A stretch of DNA of 64,000 nucleotides, taken from contig NZ_FOOA01000001.1 in NCBI RefSeq assembly GCF_900113065.1, forward strand, positions 62,001-126,000. Direction: 5' to 3'. The stretch comes from Aureimonas phyllosphaerae (lineage in GTDB: Bacteria > Pseudomonadota > Alphaproteobacteria > Rhizobiales > Rhizobiaceae). Positions 10,033-19,588 of the stretch are shown here, piece by piece. The position numbers were made by a program, and so were the translations under genes. Under the pieces are notes generated by a model that worked only from the letters and a program-made list of their open reading frames with translations, was not told the origin of the DNA and made no database searches. Position 1 is the stretch's first letter. Each line of letters begins with the position of its first letter.

Positions 10033-10189
10033 GGGACAAGCGCCTCGCTGGAAACGGGAAGCCTCGGGCGCAGGACCGCAAGAGGCCGCGCCATGCCGAG
10101 GACAAGCGAATGAGGCTGCGATCCGCGCCCTGTCGGGAATCGAAGGGTGCGGGATGATCGTTGCGGCCGGAGGTCGGCGGCGGCGGCTC

Positions 10190-11449
10190 CTACCAGGCGT
10201 TGCGCTTCAGGCGCCGCAACTGGCGTTCGAGATCCTGGAGGTTGGTCGCAGCGTCGCCCTGCCCGGCCAGCGTCTTGTTGACCGCGGTCCAGAACTGCTG
10301 GGACACCTCGTTGTACTTCGCCTTCGTGGGTGCGGAGGGGCGCGGCGTCGCGTTCTCGAAGACCGTCTTCCACTTCGCCACCAGCGGCTGCTTCTCGGCG
10401 ATCTCCGGGTCCTCGTAGAGCGAGGGAATCGTCGGCAGGCGGGCCGTGCCGAGCGCGCGGGACTTCTGCGACTCCGCAGACGTCAGGAACTTCACGAGCT
10501 CGATCGCGACGTCCTGATGCTCGGAATACTGCGAGACCGCGAGGTTCCAGCCGCCGAGGCACGCGGCGGACTGCCCGCCCTCGCCTGCCGGCAGCGGCAC
10601 CGCATCGAACTTGCCCTTGACGGGGGAATCGTCGGCCGCGCTCAGCGGATAGGCATAGGGCCAATTGCGCATGAAGACCGCATTGCCCGTCTGCCAGACG
10701 CCGCGCGACTCCTCTTCCATATAGCCGAGAACGCCCTGCGGGGCGATCGTGCCGACCCAGCCCTTGGCGAGATCGAGAGCAGCCGCCGCCTTCCCGTTGT
10801 TGATCGTGATCTCGCCCTCGGGCGAGACGATCTGGCCGCCCCCGTTGGAGGCTATCCATTCCAGCGCGTCGCAGGTCAGGCCCTCATAGGCCGCGCCCTG
10901 AAACACGAACCCGTTCATCTGGGCGTTGCCGCCTTGGCGCTCGGCGTCCTGCACCACCTTGGCCGTCTCGGTCAGCTCGGCCCAGGTCTTCGGCACCTCG
11001 CGCCCGTGCTTCTCCAGAAGGTCCTTGCGATAGTAGAGCGCCGGCGCATCGGCGAAGAGCGGCATGGCGACGAGCTTGCCCTCGACCGTCTGCGATTGGA
11101 TCACCGCCGGCAGGTGCTGGCCGACGACGTCTTTCATCGCGTCCGTCAGATCGACGAGATTGGCGGCGAGTTGCGGCGCCCAGATGACGTCGGTGCGGTA
11201 GACGTCCACGTCCTTGTTGCCGGCCGAAAGCCAGAGGCGGTACTGGCCGAACTGGTCGGTCGTCGATGCCGGCATGGTCACGATCTTCACCGTGTGGCCG
11301 GTCGCCTTCTGGAAGGCGTCGAGCTGGCCGCGCATCTCGTCGACGTCGCGGCCGACCGAACCGAGCGCGATGGAGATCTCCTCCGCCCGGGCGGAGCCGA
11401 CGGACAGGATGGTCGCGGCCAGAAGTGCGGCGGTAAGGACTTTGGGCAT
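10190..11449 (-). CDS. aglE: Alpha-glucoside-binding periplasmic protein AglE
   Basis: This 419-residue extracellular solute-binding protein starts MPKVLTAALLAATILSVGSA with a signal peptide cut before EEISIALG. I chose the ATG at 11449 because GGGAGG precedes it; the open frame continues upstream to 11701 through the regulatory region, which is unlikely to be translated. The mature part shows family-1 binding-protein features (NKDVDVYRTDVIWAPQLA, ALYYRKDLLEKHG). It captures alpha-glucosides for AglFGK. It is the first gene of the operon, opposite aglR. Confidence 0.92.
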   Translation of the reverse strand: MPKVLTAALLAATILSVGSARAEEISIALGSVGRDVDEMRGQLDAFQKATGHTVKIVTMPASTTDQFGQYRLWLSAGNKDVDVYRTDVIWAPQLAANLVDLTDAMKDVVGQHLPAVIQSQTVEGKLVAMPLFADAPALYYRKDLLEKHGREVPKTWAELTETAKVVQDAERQGGNAQMNGFVFQGAAYEGLTCDALEWIASNGGGQIVSPEGEITINNGKAAAALDLAKGWVGTIAPQGVLGYMEEESRGVWQTGNAVFMRNWPYAYPLSAADDSPVKGKFDAVPLPAGEGGQSAACLGGWNLAVSQYSEHQDVAIELVKFLTSAESQKSRALGTARLPTIPSLYEDPEIAEKQPLVAKWKTVFENATPRPSAPTKAKYNEVSQQFWTAVNKTLAGQGDAATNLQDLERQLRRLKRNAW

Positions 11450-11653
11450 GCGTTGATTCCTCCCGTGGATACCTCGGCGCCCGTTGAGACCGGGCCTCCC
11501 GCCGAACTCTGCTCTCTGCACCGGGCCGATGCGATGGTCTTCGACGCCGACGCTAAAACGGCAATGGCTCGGCCCCAAGACACCTAGCGCCCTGTTCGCC
11601 CGCGTCTCCCACCGCCGTCGAACGATTGTGTCAAAAAGTTGTAGCTTGCCTCT

Positions 11654-11665
11654 CAAAGCGCTTTG
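11654..11665. promoter_or_regulatory. AglR operator candidate 1 (CAAAGCGCTTTG)
   Basis: This perfect 12-bp palindrome with a central CG, of the form LacI-family regulators bind, lies in the 332-base aglE-aglR gap. A TTGACA on the minus strand (11698-11693) is a possible aglE -35 element, which would place the palindrome over or just after the aglE -10 region, suited to repression. Confidence 0.72.
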
Positions 11666-11672
11666 GAATGAG

Positions 11673-11686
11673 TTGAAGCGGTTTGA
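11673..11686. promoter_or_regulatory. AglR operator candidate 2 (imperfect)
   Basis: TTGAAGCGGTTTGA resembles operator 1 with an imperfect dyad; the two centres are about 20 bases (two turns) apart. The rest of the 11450-11781 gap shows nothing else I can name. Confidence 0.55.
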
Positions 11687-11781
11687 GAAACGTGTCAACA
11701 TGGCTTATTCGCCAATCGCGACGCTGCGGCGCGACGAGCGCGCGCAGCCAGTCGGGCGACGCGCAGGAGAGGTCCGGCAGC

Positions 11782-12837
11782 ATGGTGCGCAATCTCAAGG
11801 ATCTGGCGGAACACCTGAAGCTTTCACCCGCGACCGTCAGCCGGGCGCTCAACGGTTTCCCGGAGGTCAGCGCCAAGACACGTCGCCGCGTCGAGGAAGC
11901 GGCCGAACGGCTGAACTATCGGCCCAACCCCGTGGCGCAACGCCTTGCCACCGGGCGGGCCGACGCCATCGGCATCCTGTTCAGCACTGCCGACCATCTT
12001 CTCGCCAACCCGATCGTGACCGACCTCCTCACCGGGATCAGCGAAACGGCGGCAGAACACGGCCTCGCGATCCACCTGTTTCCGATCAAGGCCGGCGAGG
12101 AGCGGTCGGCCTGCGAGAGGATCGTCGGATCGGGCGCGGTGGACGCCCTCGTGTTCCTCTCGCCGATCCTCGATCGGCCGGAGACGGCGGATCTGGCGGA
12201 GATCGACTTTCCCGTCGTCTGTCACGGCCGGCCGCTGCTCGGCCAATCCGTCGCCTCGCTCAGCGTCGACAATCTCGGCGCCTTCGCCAAGGGCACAACC
12301 CACCTCACCAGCCTTGGCCATCGTCGGATCGCGCTTCTCAACGGCGAGGAGGACTACGCCTACGCCCGCGACCGGCGGCAGGGCTACCTTGCGACCCTTC
12401 GCGAGGCGGGGCTGCACATCGATCAGGACCTGATGGCGCAAGGGCCGCAGAGCTTTGCGGAGGGATATGCGGCAGCGGGGCGGATGCTTGACCTGTTAGA
12501 GCGGCCCACCGCGTTCCTGTGCACGTCCGTCCTGGTCGCGACAGGCGCCGCGCGCGCCATCGCGGAAGCCGGACTGTCGGTCCCCGGCGACGTTTCGCTG
12601 ATGGCCCATGACGACGTGATCGCCGCGTTGCCGCCGGAGATCGCGGCCCCGAGCCTTACGGTGCTCCGGTCCAGCGTTCGGCTCGCGGGGCGCCGGGTCG
12701 CCGAAATGGCGATCGAGCGACGGCAGGGCACGCCGGCGTCCGATCTCGCGGAAGTCTGGGACGTGCCGCTGATCCCCGGTGCTTCGACGGCCCCCGTTCG
12801 AACAGCCGCCGCCGCATCGGGAAAAGCCGACGCCTGA
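11782..12837 (+). CDS. aglR: LacI-family regulator of alpha-glucoside use (AglR)
   Basis: This 351-residue repressor has an N-terminal helix-turn-helix (NLKDLAEHLKLSPATVSRAL, residues 3-22), hinge region NPVAQRLATGR and a sugar-binding core. The start at 11782 (MVRNLKD) places the HTH at the normal distance from the N-terminus and has AGGAGAGG ten bases before it; a frame opening at 11683 would add 33 odd residues. It is divergent from aglE, as aglR is in Sinorhizobium. It probably binds the AAAGCGCTTT-type palindromes between the two genes. Confidence 0.92.
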   Translation: MVRNLKDLAEHLKLSPATVSRALNGFPEVSAKTRRRVEEAAERLNYRPNPVAQRLATGRADAIGILFSTADHLLANPIVTDLLTGISETAAEHGLAIHLFPIKAGEERSACERIVGSGAVDALVFLSPILDRPETADLAEIDFPVVCHGRPLLGQSVASLSVDNLGAFAKGTTHLTSLGHRRIALLNGEEDYAYARDRRQGYLATLREAGLHIDQDLMAQGPQSFAEGYAAAGRMLDLLERPTAFLCTSVLVATGAARAIAEAGLSVPGDVSLMAHDDVIAALPPEIAAPSLTVLRSSVRLAGRRVAEMAIERRQGTPASDLAEVWDVPLIPGASTAPVRTAAAASGKADA

Positions 12838-12882
12838 GCGGTCTCTTCTCCTTGCAAAACGTGCCGCGATCCGGCGCATCGC

Positions 12883-13512
12883 TCACCGCATCGCGCTGAC
12901 GGCCCCGAGGACGAGCGAGGCCGCGAGGGAGAGCATCACAATACCGACCAAGGCGTCGAGAACGCGCCAGGCCGCCGGCCGGGCGAAGACCGGCTGAAGC
13001 AGGCGCGCGCCGTAGCCAAGGCCCGCAAACCACAGGAAACTCGCCGAGGCCGCACCGAGCACGAAGACCGGGCGCAGCCCCTCCGGTTGCGCCGACCCCG
13101 CCGTGCCCATCAGAAGCACGGTGTCGAGATAGACGTGCGGATTGAGAAAGGTGAAAGCGGCGCCGGTGGTCAGCGCGCGTCCGAGCGAGATGGTGCCGGC
13201 CGCGCCGGTCGTGATCGCGGACGGCGCCGCCACCCGGCGAAAGGCTGCAACGCCGTACCACGTGAGGAACGCTGCACCGCCGAGAGCGAGCGCGATCTCC
13301 AGTTGCGGGACGGCCGACAGGAATGCACCCATCCCGCCGACGCCAGCCGCGATCAGCACCGCATCGGACGATCCGAAGAAGAGGACGAGCGGCCCGACGT
13401 GCTCGCCCCGCAACCCCTGCCGCAGAACGAAGAGGTTCTGTGCGCCGATCGCCATGATGAGCGCCGCGGACAGGGCGAAACCGGAGAAGAAGGCGGAGAG
13501 CTGTACTGTCAT
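12883..13512 (-). CDS. argO: LysE/ArgO-family amino acid exporter
   Basis: This 209-residue inner-membrane exporter has about six predicted helices. It begins FSGFALSAALIMAIGAQNLFVLRQGL, the hallmark start of LysE/ArgO proteins, and continues with GSSDAVLIAAGVGGMG and FLNPHVYLDTVLLMGT. It exports arginine and/or lysine and protects against their build-up. The neighbouring divergent ArgP/LysG-type LysR gene supports this subfamily. It converges on aglR. Confidence 0.9.
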   Translation of the reverse strand: MTVQLSAFFSGFALSAALIMAIGAQNLFVLRQGLRGEHVGPLVLFFGSSDAVLIAAGVGGMGAFLSAVPQLEIALALGGAAFLTWYGVAAFRRVAAPSAITTGAAGTISLGRALTTGAAFTFLNPHVYLDTVLLMGTAGSAQPEGLRPVFVLGAASASFLWFAGLGYGARLLQPVFARPAAWRVLDALVGIVMLSLAASLVLGAVSAMR

Positions 13513-13568
13513 GGCGCAAGGGATGCCGGATCAACCCGGTGAAGTAAAACTTGTTCGCCTTACGCCAA

Positions 13569-13583
13569 TGAAGCATAGCTTCA
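13569..13583. promoter_or_regulatory. LysR-type binding site candidate (TGAAGC-ATA-GCTTCA)
   Basis: This perfect 15-base dyad contains the T-N11-A pattern of LysR regulators. It lies in the 75-base gap between argO and argP and ends four bases before the argP start codon, so it could serve autorepression and argO activation. Confidence 0.6.
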
Positions 13584-13587
13584 CGCC

Positions 13588-14499
13588 ATGCTGGACTATC
13601 CCGCCCTTTCAGCCGTTGCCGCCGTGATCCGCGAAGGGTCGTTCGAACGGGCAGCCCAGGCTCTGGCCATCACGCCGTCCGCCGTCTCGCAGCGCGTGCG
13701 AGGGCTCGAAGAACGGCTCGGGGCGATCCTCGTCGTCCGCGGGCAGCCCTGCCGCCCGACGGATCTCGGTCGCACCCTGTGCGCGCATCTGGAGCGGGTG
13801 CGATTGATGGAGATGGAGGTCGCGCTAGGCCTCCCGACCACGGAGGCCTCCGAGACCAACCGACCGCCACTGCGGATCGCGGTCAATTCCGACAGTCTGG
13901 CGACCTGGTTTCCCGCAGCCGTTGCCGCCTTCGGCCGGGCGACGGGTGCGCTTCTCAATCTGACGCTGGACGATGAGGCCCACACGGCCGACCGCCTGCG
14001 CTCGGGAGACGTGCTTGCGGCCGTGACTGCCGATGCGCGTAGCGTTCAAGGCTGCCGGACGACGCGGCTCGGCGCCCTTCGCTACATCGCCTGCGCGAGC
14101 CCGGACTTTGCGGCACGATTTTTCGCAGACGGGGTGACACCGACGTCGTTGTCGGCAGCGCCCTGCCTGCGATTCGATCGGCGGGATGGACTGCAGGCGC
14201 GCTGGGCGAGGGAAACCCTCGGGGTCGAGTTCGACGCTCCCGTCCATACGGTCGCCTCGACGCACGCCTTCGTCGACTTCGCGCTGGCGGGACTGGCCTG
14301 GGGCATGCAGCCAGCCGCATTGGCCGCGCCGCATCTGGCGACCGGTCACCTGGTCGCCCTGACGCCGGACGGGACGCTCGACGTCATGCTCTACTGGACC
14401 GTCGCGAGGCTGCCCGTCGCATCGCTCCCGCGCCTCACCGACGCGGTGCGGGCGGCTGCCAAGGCGGCTCTGGTTCAGGCCGGCACGACCGCGTCGTAG
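13588..14499 (+). CDS. argP: LysR-family regulator, ArgP/LysG type
   Basis: This 303-residue transcription factor opens with MLDYPALSAVAAVIREGSFERAAQAL followed by ITPSAVSQRVRGLEERLGA, the LysR winged helix of the ArgP (IciA) subfamily, and then a substrate-binding domain. ArgP/LysG activates an adjacent lysine/arginine exporter gene when those amino acids are abundant, which matches the divergent argO/lysE gene here. Confidence 0.9.
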   Translation: MLDYPALSAVAAVIREGSFERAAQALAITPSAVSQRVRGLEERLGAILVVRGQPCRPTDLGRTLCAHLERVRLMEMEVALGLPTTEASETNRPPLRIAVNSDSLATWFPAAVAAFGRATGALLNLTLDDEAHTADRLRSGDVLAAVTADARSVQGCRTTRLGALRYIACASPDFAARFFADGVTPTSLSAAPCLRFDRRDGLQARWARETLGVEFDAPVHTVASTHAFVDFALAGLAWGMQPAALAAPHLATGHLVALTPDGTLDVMLYWTVARLPVASLPRLTDAVRAAAKAALVQAGTTAS

Positions 14500-14581
14500 G
14501 GCGCGCCGACGCATTGAACGTGGAAGCGCCGACGGATTCGGCGGGAGGCCCGCAGCTGCGATGCCCCCCCGCCGACAAGCC

Positions 14582-15412
14582 TCAGAAGTTCGCGGTCATC
14601 GGATCGGGACCCATGCGCCCGTCGGGCGAATCGAGGCCGGCGAAGGTCGCCATGTCCTCCTCGTCGAGGCGGAAGTCGAAGACGTCGAAATTGGCGACGA
14701 TGCGGCTTGGTGTCACGGACTTCGGGATCACCACCAGCCCGTTGTCAATATGCCAGCGAATGATGACCTGAGCCGGCGTCTTGCCGTGCTTCTGCGCGAT
14801 CCGGCCGATCGTCGGATCTTCCAGCAACTGGCCTTGGCCGAGCGGGCTCCAGGATTCGGTGGCGATACCCCGCTCCGCGTGTGCGGCGCGCATGGCACGC
14901 TGCTGGAAGCGCGGGTGAAGTTCGATCTGGTTCAGGACCGGCTTCACGCCGGTTTCCGCGATCAGTCGGTCGAGATGTTCCACGGTGAAGTTGGAAACGC
15001 CGATCGACTTGGCGCGTCCCTCTTCCTTCAGCCGCACCAGCGCACGCCAGGTCTCGACGTAGAGATCGCGGTTCGGCGCCGGCCAGTGGATGAGATAGAG
15101 GTCGACGGTTTCGAGGCCGAGCCGCTTGAGGCTCGCGTCGAAGGCCTTCAGCGTCGCGTCGAATCCCTGGTCGGCGTTCCAGACCTTGGTGGTCAGGAAG
15201 AGGTCGTCCCGCGCGACGCCCGACTGGCGCAGGCCTTCGCCGACGCCGCTCTCGTTCTCGTAGACCGCCGCCGTGTCGACATGGCGGTAACCGGCACCGA
15301 TCGCCGCGGACACGGCGTCCGCCGCGCCGTCGTTGGGCGTGCGCCACACGCCGAGACCGACCTGCGGGATCGTATGGCCGTCGTTGAGCGAGACGGTCGT
15401 TTGCTGGTTCAT
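14582..15412 (-). CDS. Aldo/keto reductase (2,5-diketogluconate reductase-like)
   Basis: This 276-residue NADPH-dependent reductase of the AKR superfamily starts MNQQTTVSLNDGHTIPQVGLGVW. The catalytic Asp and Tyr lie in HVDTAAVYENE, the Lys in FLTTKVWN and the His in YLIHWPAPN. The cofactor-contacting IGVSNF and NQIELHP motifs are present. The start at 15412 gives the standard family N-terminus; the frame stays open far upstream to 16927 only because it is antisense to the amine oxidase gene. The substrate is unknown; the DkgA/DkgB subgroup is the best match. Confidence 0.92.
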   Translation of the reverse strand: MNQQTTVSLNDGHTIPQVGLGVWRTPNDGAADAVSAAIGAGYRHVDTAAVYENESGVGEGLRQSGVARDDLFLTTKVWNADQGFDATLKAFDASLKRLGLETVDLYLIHWPAPNRDLYVETWRALVRLKEEGRAKSIGVSNFTVEHLDRLIAETGVKPVLNQIELHPRFQQRAMRAAHAERGIATESWSPLGQGQLLEDPTIGRIAQKHGKTPAQVIIRWHIDNGLVVIPKSVTPSRIVANFDVFDFRLDEEDMATFAGLDSPDGRMGPDPMTANF

Positions 15413-15643
15413 GGGAGCTCCGTAAGTGACGGGTCGGGGCGGAAGGCCGGCCCCAGTCGCTGCCGTAGATAGGCACGAGCCGCTAAAGCCGAAACCGAAA
15501 GTGCTTGGTTCGCCACGACGGCTTAGTCGAAACAACAAGCCGGGCCACCTTCGGAACACCGGTCGCGCCGCACCGTTTGCACGCAGGCTCCTGCGGCTCG
15601 TCCTCGGACGGACGAAGGCCGAAGCCGATCGCCGAAACAACGG

Positions 15644-16903
15644 ATGCGCATGACCCAGGACGTCGATTTTCTCATCATCGGGGCAGGAGCCGCCGGCATC
15701 GGTGCCGCGCGCCAGCTCAGGAGCCTCGGTGCCTCGCCCCTTGTCTTGGAGGCTGCCAATCACATCGGGGGACGCGCCGAGACCTTTCACTATGGAACTC
15801 TCGCGCTCGACCTTGGCTGCGGCTGGCTGCATTCGGGCGAGCGCAATGCCTGGACGAAGATCGCCGCGGAGACAGGCTTCGCGGTCGACCGGCGCACGCC
15901 CGCCTGGGGCCGGCAGTACCGCAGCCTCGGGTTTCCCCCGAGCGAACAGGCGGCCGCCTCCGCCGCGATGGAGCGTTGGGCCGAGCGGCTTGTCGAAGCG
16001 CCCCCGGCGAGCGATCGGGCGAGCGATGCCCTGGAGCCGGGCAACCCCTGGAACGACTTCATCGCAGCGCGCACCGGCTATATCAGCGGCGTCGGCCCGG
16101 AACGCATCTCGGTGGCCGACTACGTCGCCTATGACGAAGCCTCGTCGGACGAGAACTGGCGTGTCGAGGCCGGCTACGGAACGCTCGTCGCCGCCAGCCT
16201 CCCGCCCGCCGCGGACCTTCGCCTCGGCGTTTCGGTGCGTCGGATCGATTTGGGCGCGGATCGCGCGATGGTCGAGACCGACGCGGGCACCCTGCGCGCG
16301 CGCTGCGTGATCTCCACCGTCTCCACCAACGTCCTTGCGGGCGATGCGATCGCGATGCCCGCCGCGCTCGATCCCTGGCGCGACGCCGCCGCGCGCCTGC
16401 CCCTCGGCCGCAACGAGAAGGTGTTCCTCGAGATCGTGGGCGACGCACCGTTCGAGGACGAAACGCACGTCGTCGGCGCACCGCACAGCCGCAGGACGGG
16501 AAGCTACTACATTCGCCCGCTCGGCGCGCCCGTGATCGAGGCATTCCTCGGCGGTGATAGCGCCGAGGTTCTGGATGGCGGACCGGAGGCCGGGTTCGAT
16601 TTTGCCGTCGGTGAGCTCAGGGGACTTTTCGGCTCGGACATCGCCCGGTGGCTCCGCCCTTTGACGTCGACGCATTGGAGCGGGCTCGCGACCATCGGTG
16701 GGGGCTACAGTTGCGCCCTGCCCGGCCATGCGGACGCTCGGGCCCGCCTCGCCCGCCCGTTCGAGGACCGGCTGTTCTTCGCCGGCGAAGCCACGAGCCG
16801 CACCGATTTCTCGACCGCGCACGGGGCGCACGACAGCGGCGTTCGCGCAGCCGACGAAGCGTTCGCGGCGATAAAAGGCCTGCAACGGCTGACCGGAGCG
16901 TGA
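15644..16903 (+). CDS. FAD-dependent amine oxidase family protein
   Basis: This 419-residue flavoprotein has an N-terminal dinucleotide-binding fold (FLIIGAGAAGIGAARQL, residues 9-25), the second FAD contact at GGRAETF and the flavin amine oxidase motif LDLGCGWLHSG. The C-terminal FAD-binding motif is RLFFAGEATS followed by the GAHDSGVRAADE helix. It probably oxidises an amine to an imine with release of hydrogen peroxide; the substrate cannot be told. An alternative ATG lies two codons in. It diverges from the aldo/keto reductase across a 230-base gap in which I saw no gene. Confidence 0.88.
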   Translation: MRMTQDVDFLIIGAGAAGIGAARQLRSLGASPLVLEAANHIGGRAETFHYGTLALDLGCGWLHSGERNAWTKIAAETGFAVDRRTPAWGRQYRSLGFPPSEQAAASAAMERWAERLVEAPPASDRASDALEPGNPWNDFIAARTGYISGVGPERISVADYVAYDEASSDENWRVEAGYGTLVAASLPPAADLRLGVSVRRIDLGADRAMVETDAGTLRARCVISTVSTNVLAGDAIAMPAALDPWRDAAARLPLGRNEKVFLEIVGDAPFEDETHVVGAPHSRRTGSYYIRPLGAPVIEAFLGGDSAEVLDGGPEAGFDFAVGELRGLFGSDIARWLRPLTSTHWSGLATIGGGYSCALPGHADARARLARPFEDRLFFAGEATSRTDFSTAHGAHDSGVRAADEAFAAIKGLQRLTGA

Positions 16904-16976
16904 TCCCGAACGGTTGGGTCTCGACAACAGGCGCCCGCTTGCCCATCAGGGGACAGGCACACAAGCGGCGGTTCTC

Positions 16977-18347
16977 ATGGTGAAGACGACAGGTTCCGGA
17001 TCGCGACGCCGCCGCATCGGACGCGCCCCGATGGTGCGTCGCTCCCGTGCGATGTGGCTCTCGAGGCGCCTGTGGCGGCCCCGGCTCGTCTTCTGGTTCG
17101 GCGCGCTGGCAGTGGGCCTCGTCAGCGTCGCCTTCGCCGAACTGGCCGACTGGGCGCAACGGGCCTTCGCTTCGATGCGCAGCAACGATGGCACCGGCTT
17201 TCTCGTCGCGCTTCTGGTGCCGCCTCTCGGCTTCGCCCTTTCCAGCTTCCTTGCCCTTCGCTTCTTTCCCTATTCGCAAGGCAGCGGCATCCCGCAGGCG
17301 ATTGCGGCGCGCCATTTCGAGGCGGACGGGGAACGCGGCATCCTCCTGTCGCTCCGCGTCGCGGCGGGCAAGATCCTGCTGACGCTACTCGGTCTCCTGT
17401 CGGGCGCCTCGATCGGGCGCGAGGGCCCGACCGTGCAGGTCGGCGCAGCCATCATGCTGGCCGCGGGGCGGCTCGGCGGCATGGCGCATGCACGGGGGCT
17501 GATCCTCGCCGGCTCCGCCGCCGGCATTGCCGCCGCCTTCAACACGCCCCTGGCGGGGATCGTCTTCGCCATCGAGGAGATGGGCCGAGCCTACGAGGCG
17601 CGGACCAACGGCCTCGTCCTGTCGGCGGTGGTGCTTGCCGGTCTCGCATCGCTCGCGCTGACCGGCAACTATACCTATTTCGGCCAGAGCGACGCCGTTG
17701 TCGCGTCGGCCAGCGAGTGGATGCTCGTCATCGCATGCGGCGTCGTCGGCGGTGGGCTCGGCGCCCTGTTCAGCGCGGGCGCTCTCGCCCTCATGCGCCG
17801 CGTTCGGGTCTGGTCGAAAGGCCGGGCGATGCGCGTCGTGGGCATCGCGGGTGCCTGCGGCCTGCTGGTCGCCCTGATCGGCCTCGCATCGGGCGGCGCG
17901 ACCTACGGCACCGGCTACGAGCAGGCGCGCTCCGCCATCGAAGGGTCGCCGCTTCCGCCATCTTATTTCCTCGCCAAGTTCGCGGCCGGACTGGCTTCGA
18001 TGGTCTCGGGCATCCCCGGCGGCATCTTCGCGCCTTCGCTCTCGGTGGGCGCCGGGATCGGCTCGACGATCGGCCTCGTGCTCGGCCTCGGCTCGGGCCT
18101 CGCCGCGACGCTCGGCATGGCCGGGTATTTCGCCGGGGTCGTGCAGGCGCCGATGACAGCGTTTGTCATCATCCTCGAGATGACCGGCAACCAGGGCAAC
18201 GTCGTACCGATCATGCTGGCGTCGCTGATCGGCTTCGGCACGGCTCGCCTCGTCTCGGGCTCCCCGCTCTATCACAGCCTCTCGCGCAACTACGTCGCCG
18301 ACGTCCTGCGGCAGACCCGCAGCGAACGGGAGGGACCAGCGACGTGA
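16977..18347 (+). CDS. CLC-family chloride channel / H+-Cl- antiporter
   Basis: This membrane protein has about 456 residues. It shows the anion-selectivity motif GSGIP, the gating glutamate in GREGPTVQ, the helix that carries the internal proton glutamate (AGIVFAIEEM) and the GIPGGIFAPSLS motif, so it resembles the CLC-ec1 exchanger type. I chose ATG at 16977 (MVKTTG); a TTG at 16914 would add 21 residues. Its stop overlaps the GTG of the next gene, and the two are probably co-expressed. Unlike the second CLC in this window (near 60000), it has the chloride-type GSGIP motif. Confidence 0.9.
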   Translation: MVKTTGSGSRRRRIGRAPMVRRSRAMWLSRRLWRPRLVFWFGALAVGLVSVAFAELADWAQRAFASMRSNDGTGFLVALLVPPLGFALSSFLALRFFPYSQGSGIPQAIAARHFEADGERGILLSLRVAAGKILLTLLGLLSGASIGREGPTVQVGAAIMLAAGRLGGMAHARGLILAGSAAGIAAAFNTPLAGIVFAIEEMGRAYEARTNGLVLSAVVLAGLASLALTGNYTYFGQSDAVVASASEWMLVIACGVVGGGLGALFSAGALALMRRVRVWSKGRAMRVVGIAGACGLLVALIGLASGGATYGTGYEQARSAIEGSPLPPSYFLAKFAAGLASMVSGIPGGIFAPSLSVGAGIGSTIGLVLGLGSGLAATLGMAGYFAGVVQAPMTAFVIILEMTGNQGNVVPIMLASLIGFGTARLVSGSPLYHSLSRNYVADVLRQTRSEREGPAT

Positions 18348-19588
18348 CGGCGACGCGCTGGCAGTGGATCCTACGCCGCGTCACGCGGCGCATCTGGTTC
18401 CGCGCAGGACTGTTCTCGCTCCTCGCCGTGGCGACGGCCCTCGTCGGGGCCTGGGCCAGCCCCTTCATCTCGTTCGGGTTGTCGGCCTCGATCGGCGCGG
18501 ATGCGGTCGATAACATCCTCGGCATCCTCGCCTCATCGATGCTGACGGTCACGACCTTCTCGCTCTCGACCATGGTCTCGGCCTATTCCGCCGCGACCAG
18601 CAACGTCACGCCGCGCGCCAATGTCCTCATCATGGAGGACTCGACCACCCAGAATGTGCTGTCGACCTTCATCGGCTCGTTTCTGTTCAGCCTCGTCGGC
18701 ATCATCGCCCTGTCGACCGGCACCTATGGCGAGCAGGGGCGCGTCGTCCTGTTCGGCGTCACCATCCTCGTCATCGGCTTCATCATCGTGACGCTGCTTC
18801 GCTGGATCGATCATCTGTCGCGGCTCGGCCGGGTCACCGAGACGACGCAGCGCGTCGAGGAAGCCGCCATCGCGGCGGTCCGCGAGAGGCGGCGGCGGCC
18901 ATATCTCGGCGGGCTACCGCTGCACGACCGCACGTCCGGCGTTCCGGCCGGTGCCGTGCGGCTGGCGGCGCGTGAGATCGGCTACGTCCAGCACATCGAC
19001 GTCGAAGCGCTGGCTTCGCTGGCCCGCCGCGCTCGGGCACGCGTGTTCGTTCTGCGTCTGCCCGGCGAGATGGCCGATCCGACCGAAGCGATCTTGGCCG
19101 TCGAGGGCGCGCGGATCGAGGAAGCAGCGCTTCTCCGGTGCGTGACGATCGGTGACCGTCGCTCCTTCGACCAGGACCCGCGCTTCGGCATCTGCGTGCT
19201 GACGGAGGTCGCCAGCCGCGCCCTGTCGCCGGCGACCAACGATCTCGGCACGGCGGTCGACGTGGTCGGCCGGCTCCTGCGCGTGCTGGCCGCATGGGCC
19301 GAGCTGAGCGAAGCCGACGAGCCCGCGTTCGCCGAGGTGCTTGTCCCGCCGCTCCGGGTCGATGATCTGTTCGACGATGCCTTTCTCGCAGTGGCCCGTG
19401 ACGGGGCCGGCATCGTCGAGGTCGGGGTGCGTCTCCAGAAGGCGCTGCGCACGCTCTCGCGTCTCGACCATCCCGACTACGCGCCAGCCGCCCGGCACCA
19501 TGCAAGGCAGGCGCTTGAAAGGGCCGAAGTCGCCATGACGCTGGAAGCGGACAAGAAGGCGCTGCGCGAGATCGCGGCGACGGTTTGA
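18344..19588 (+). CDS. DUF2254 family membrane protein
   Basis: This 414-residue protein matches the DUF2254 pattern: a basic N-terminus, then membrane helices with LASSMLTVTTFSLSTMVSAY near residue 65-85, and a cytoplasmic C-terminal half with SPATNDLGTA. The family's role is not known to me with certainty. GTG at 18344 overlaps the CLC stop by four bases and has GGGAGGGACC upstream. The open frame starts much earlier (17054) because it shadows the CLC gene; only the part from 18344 has DUF2254 character. Confidence 0.85.
   Translation: MTATRWQWILRRVTRRIWFRAGLFSLLAVATALVGAWASPFISFGLSASIGADAVDNILGILASSMLTVTTFSLSTMVSAYSAATSNVTPRANVLIMEDSTTQNVLSTFIGSFLFSLVGIIALSTGTYGEQGRVVLFGVTILVIGFIIVTLLRWIDHLSRLGRVTETTQRVEEAAIAAVRERRRRPYLGGLPLHDRTSGVPAGAVRLAAREIGYVQHIDVEALASLARRARARVFVLRLPGEMADPTEAILAVEGARIEEAALLRCVTIGDRRSFDQDPRFGICVLTEVASRALSPATNDLGTAVDVVGRLLRVLAAWAELSEADEPAFAEVLVPPLRVDDLFDDAFLAVARDGAGIVEVGVRLQKALRTLSRLDHPDYAPAARHHARQALERAEVAMTLEADKKALREIAATV

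Noticed and set aside
10122-11587. Long plus-strand frame opposite aglE (part of a 597-codon frame from 9794)
   Set aside because: Antisense to aglE and aglF; no domain, no plausible start signal.
15413-16927. N-terminal extension of the aldo/keto reductase frame up to 16927
   Set aside because: It runs antisense to the amine oxidase gene; the family N-terminus starts at 15412 with a ribosome-binding site.
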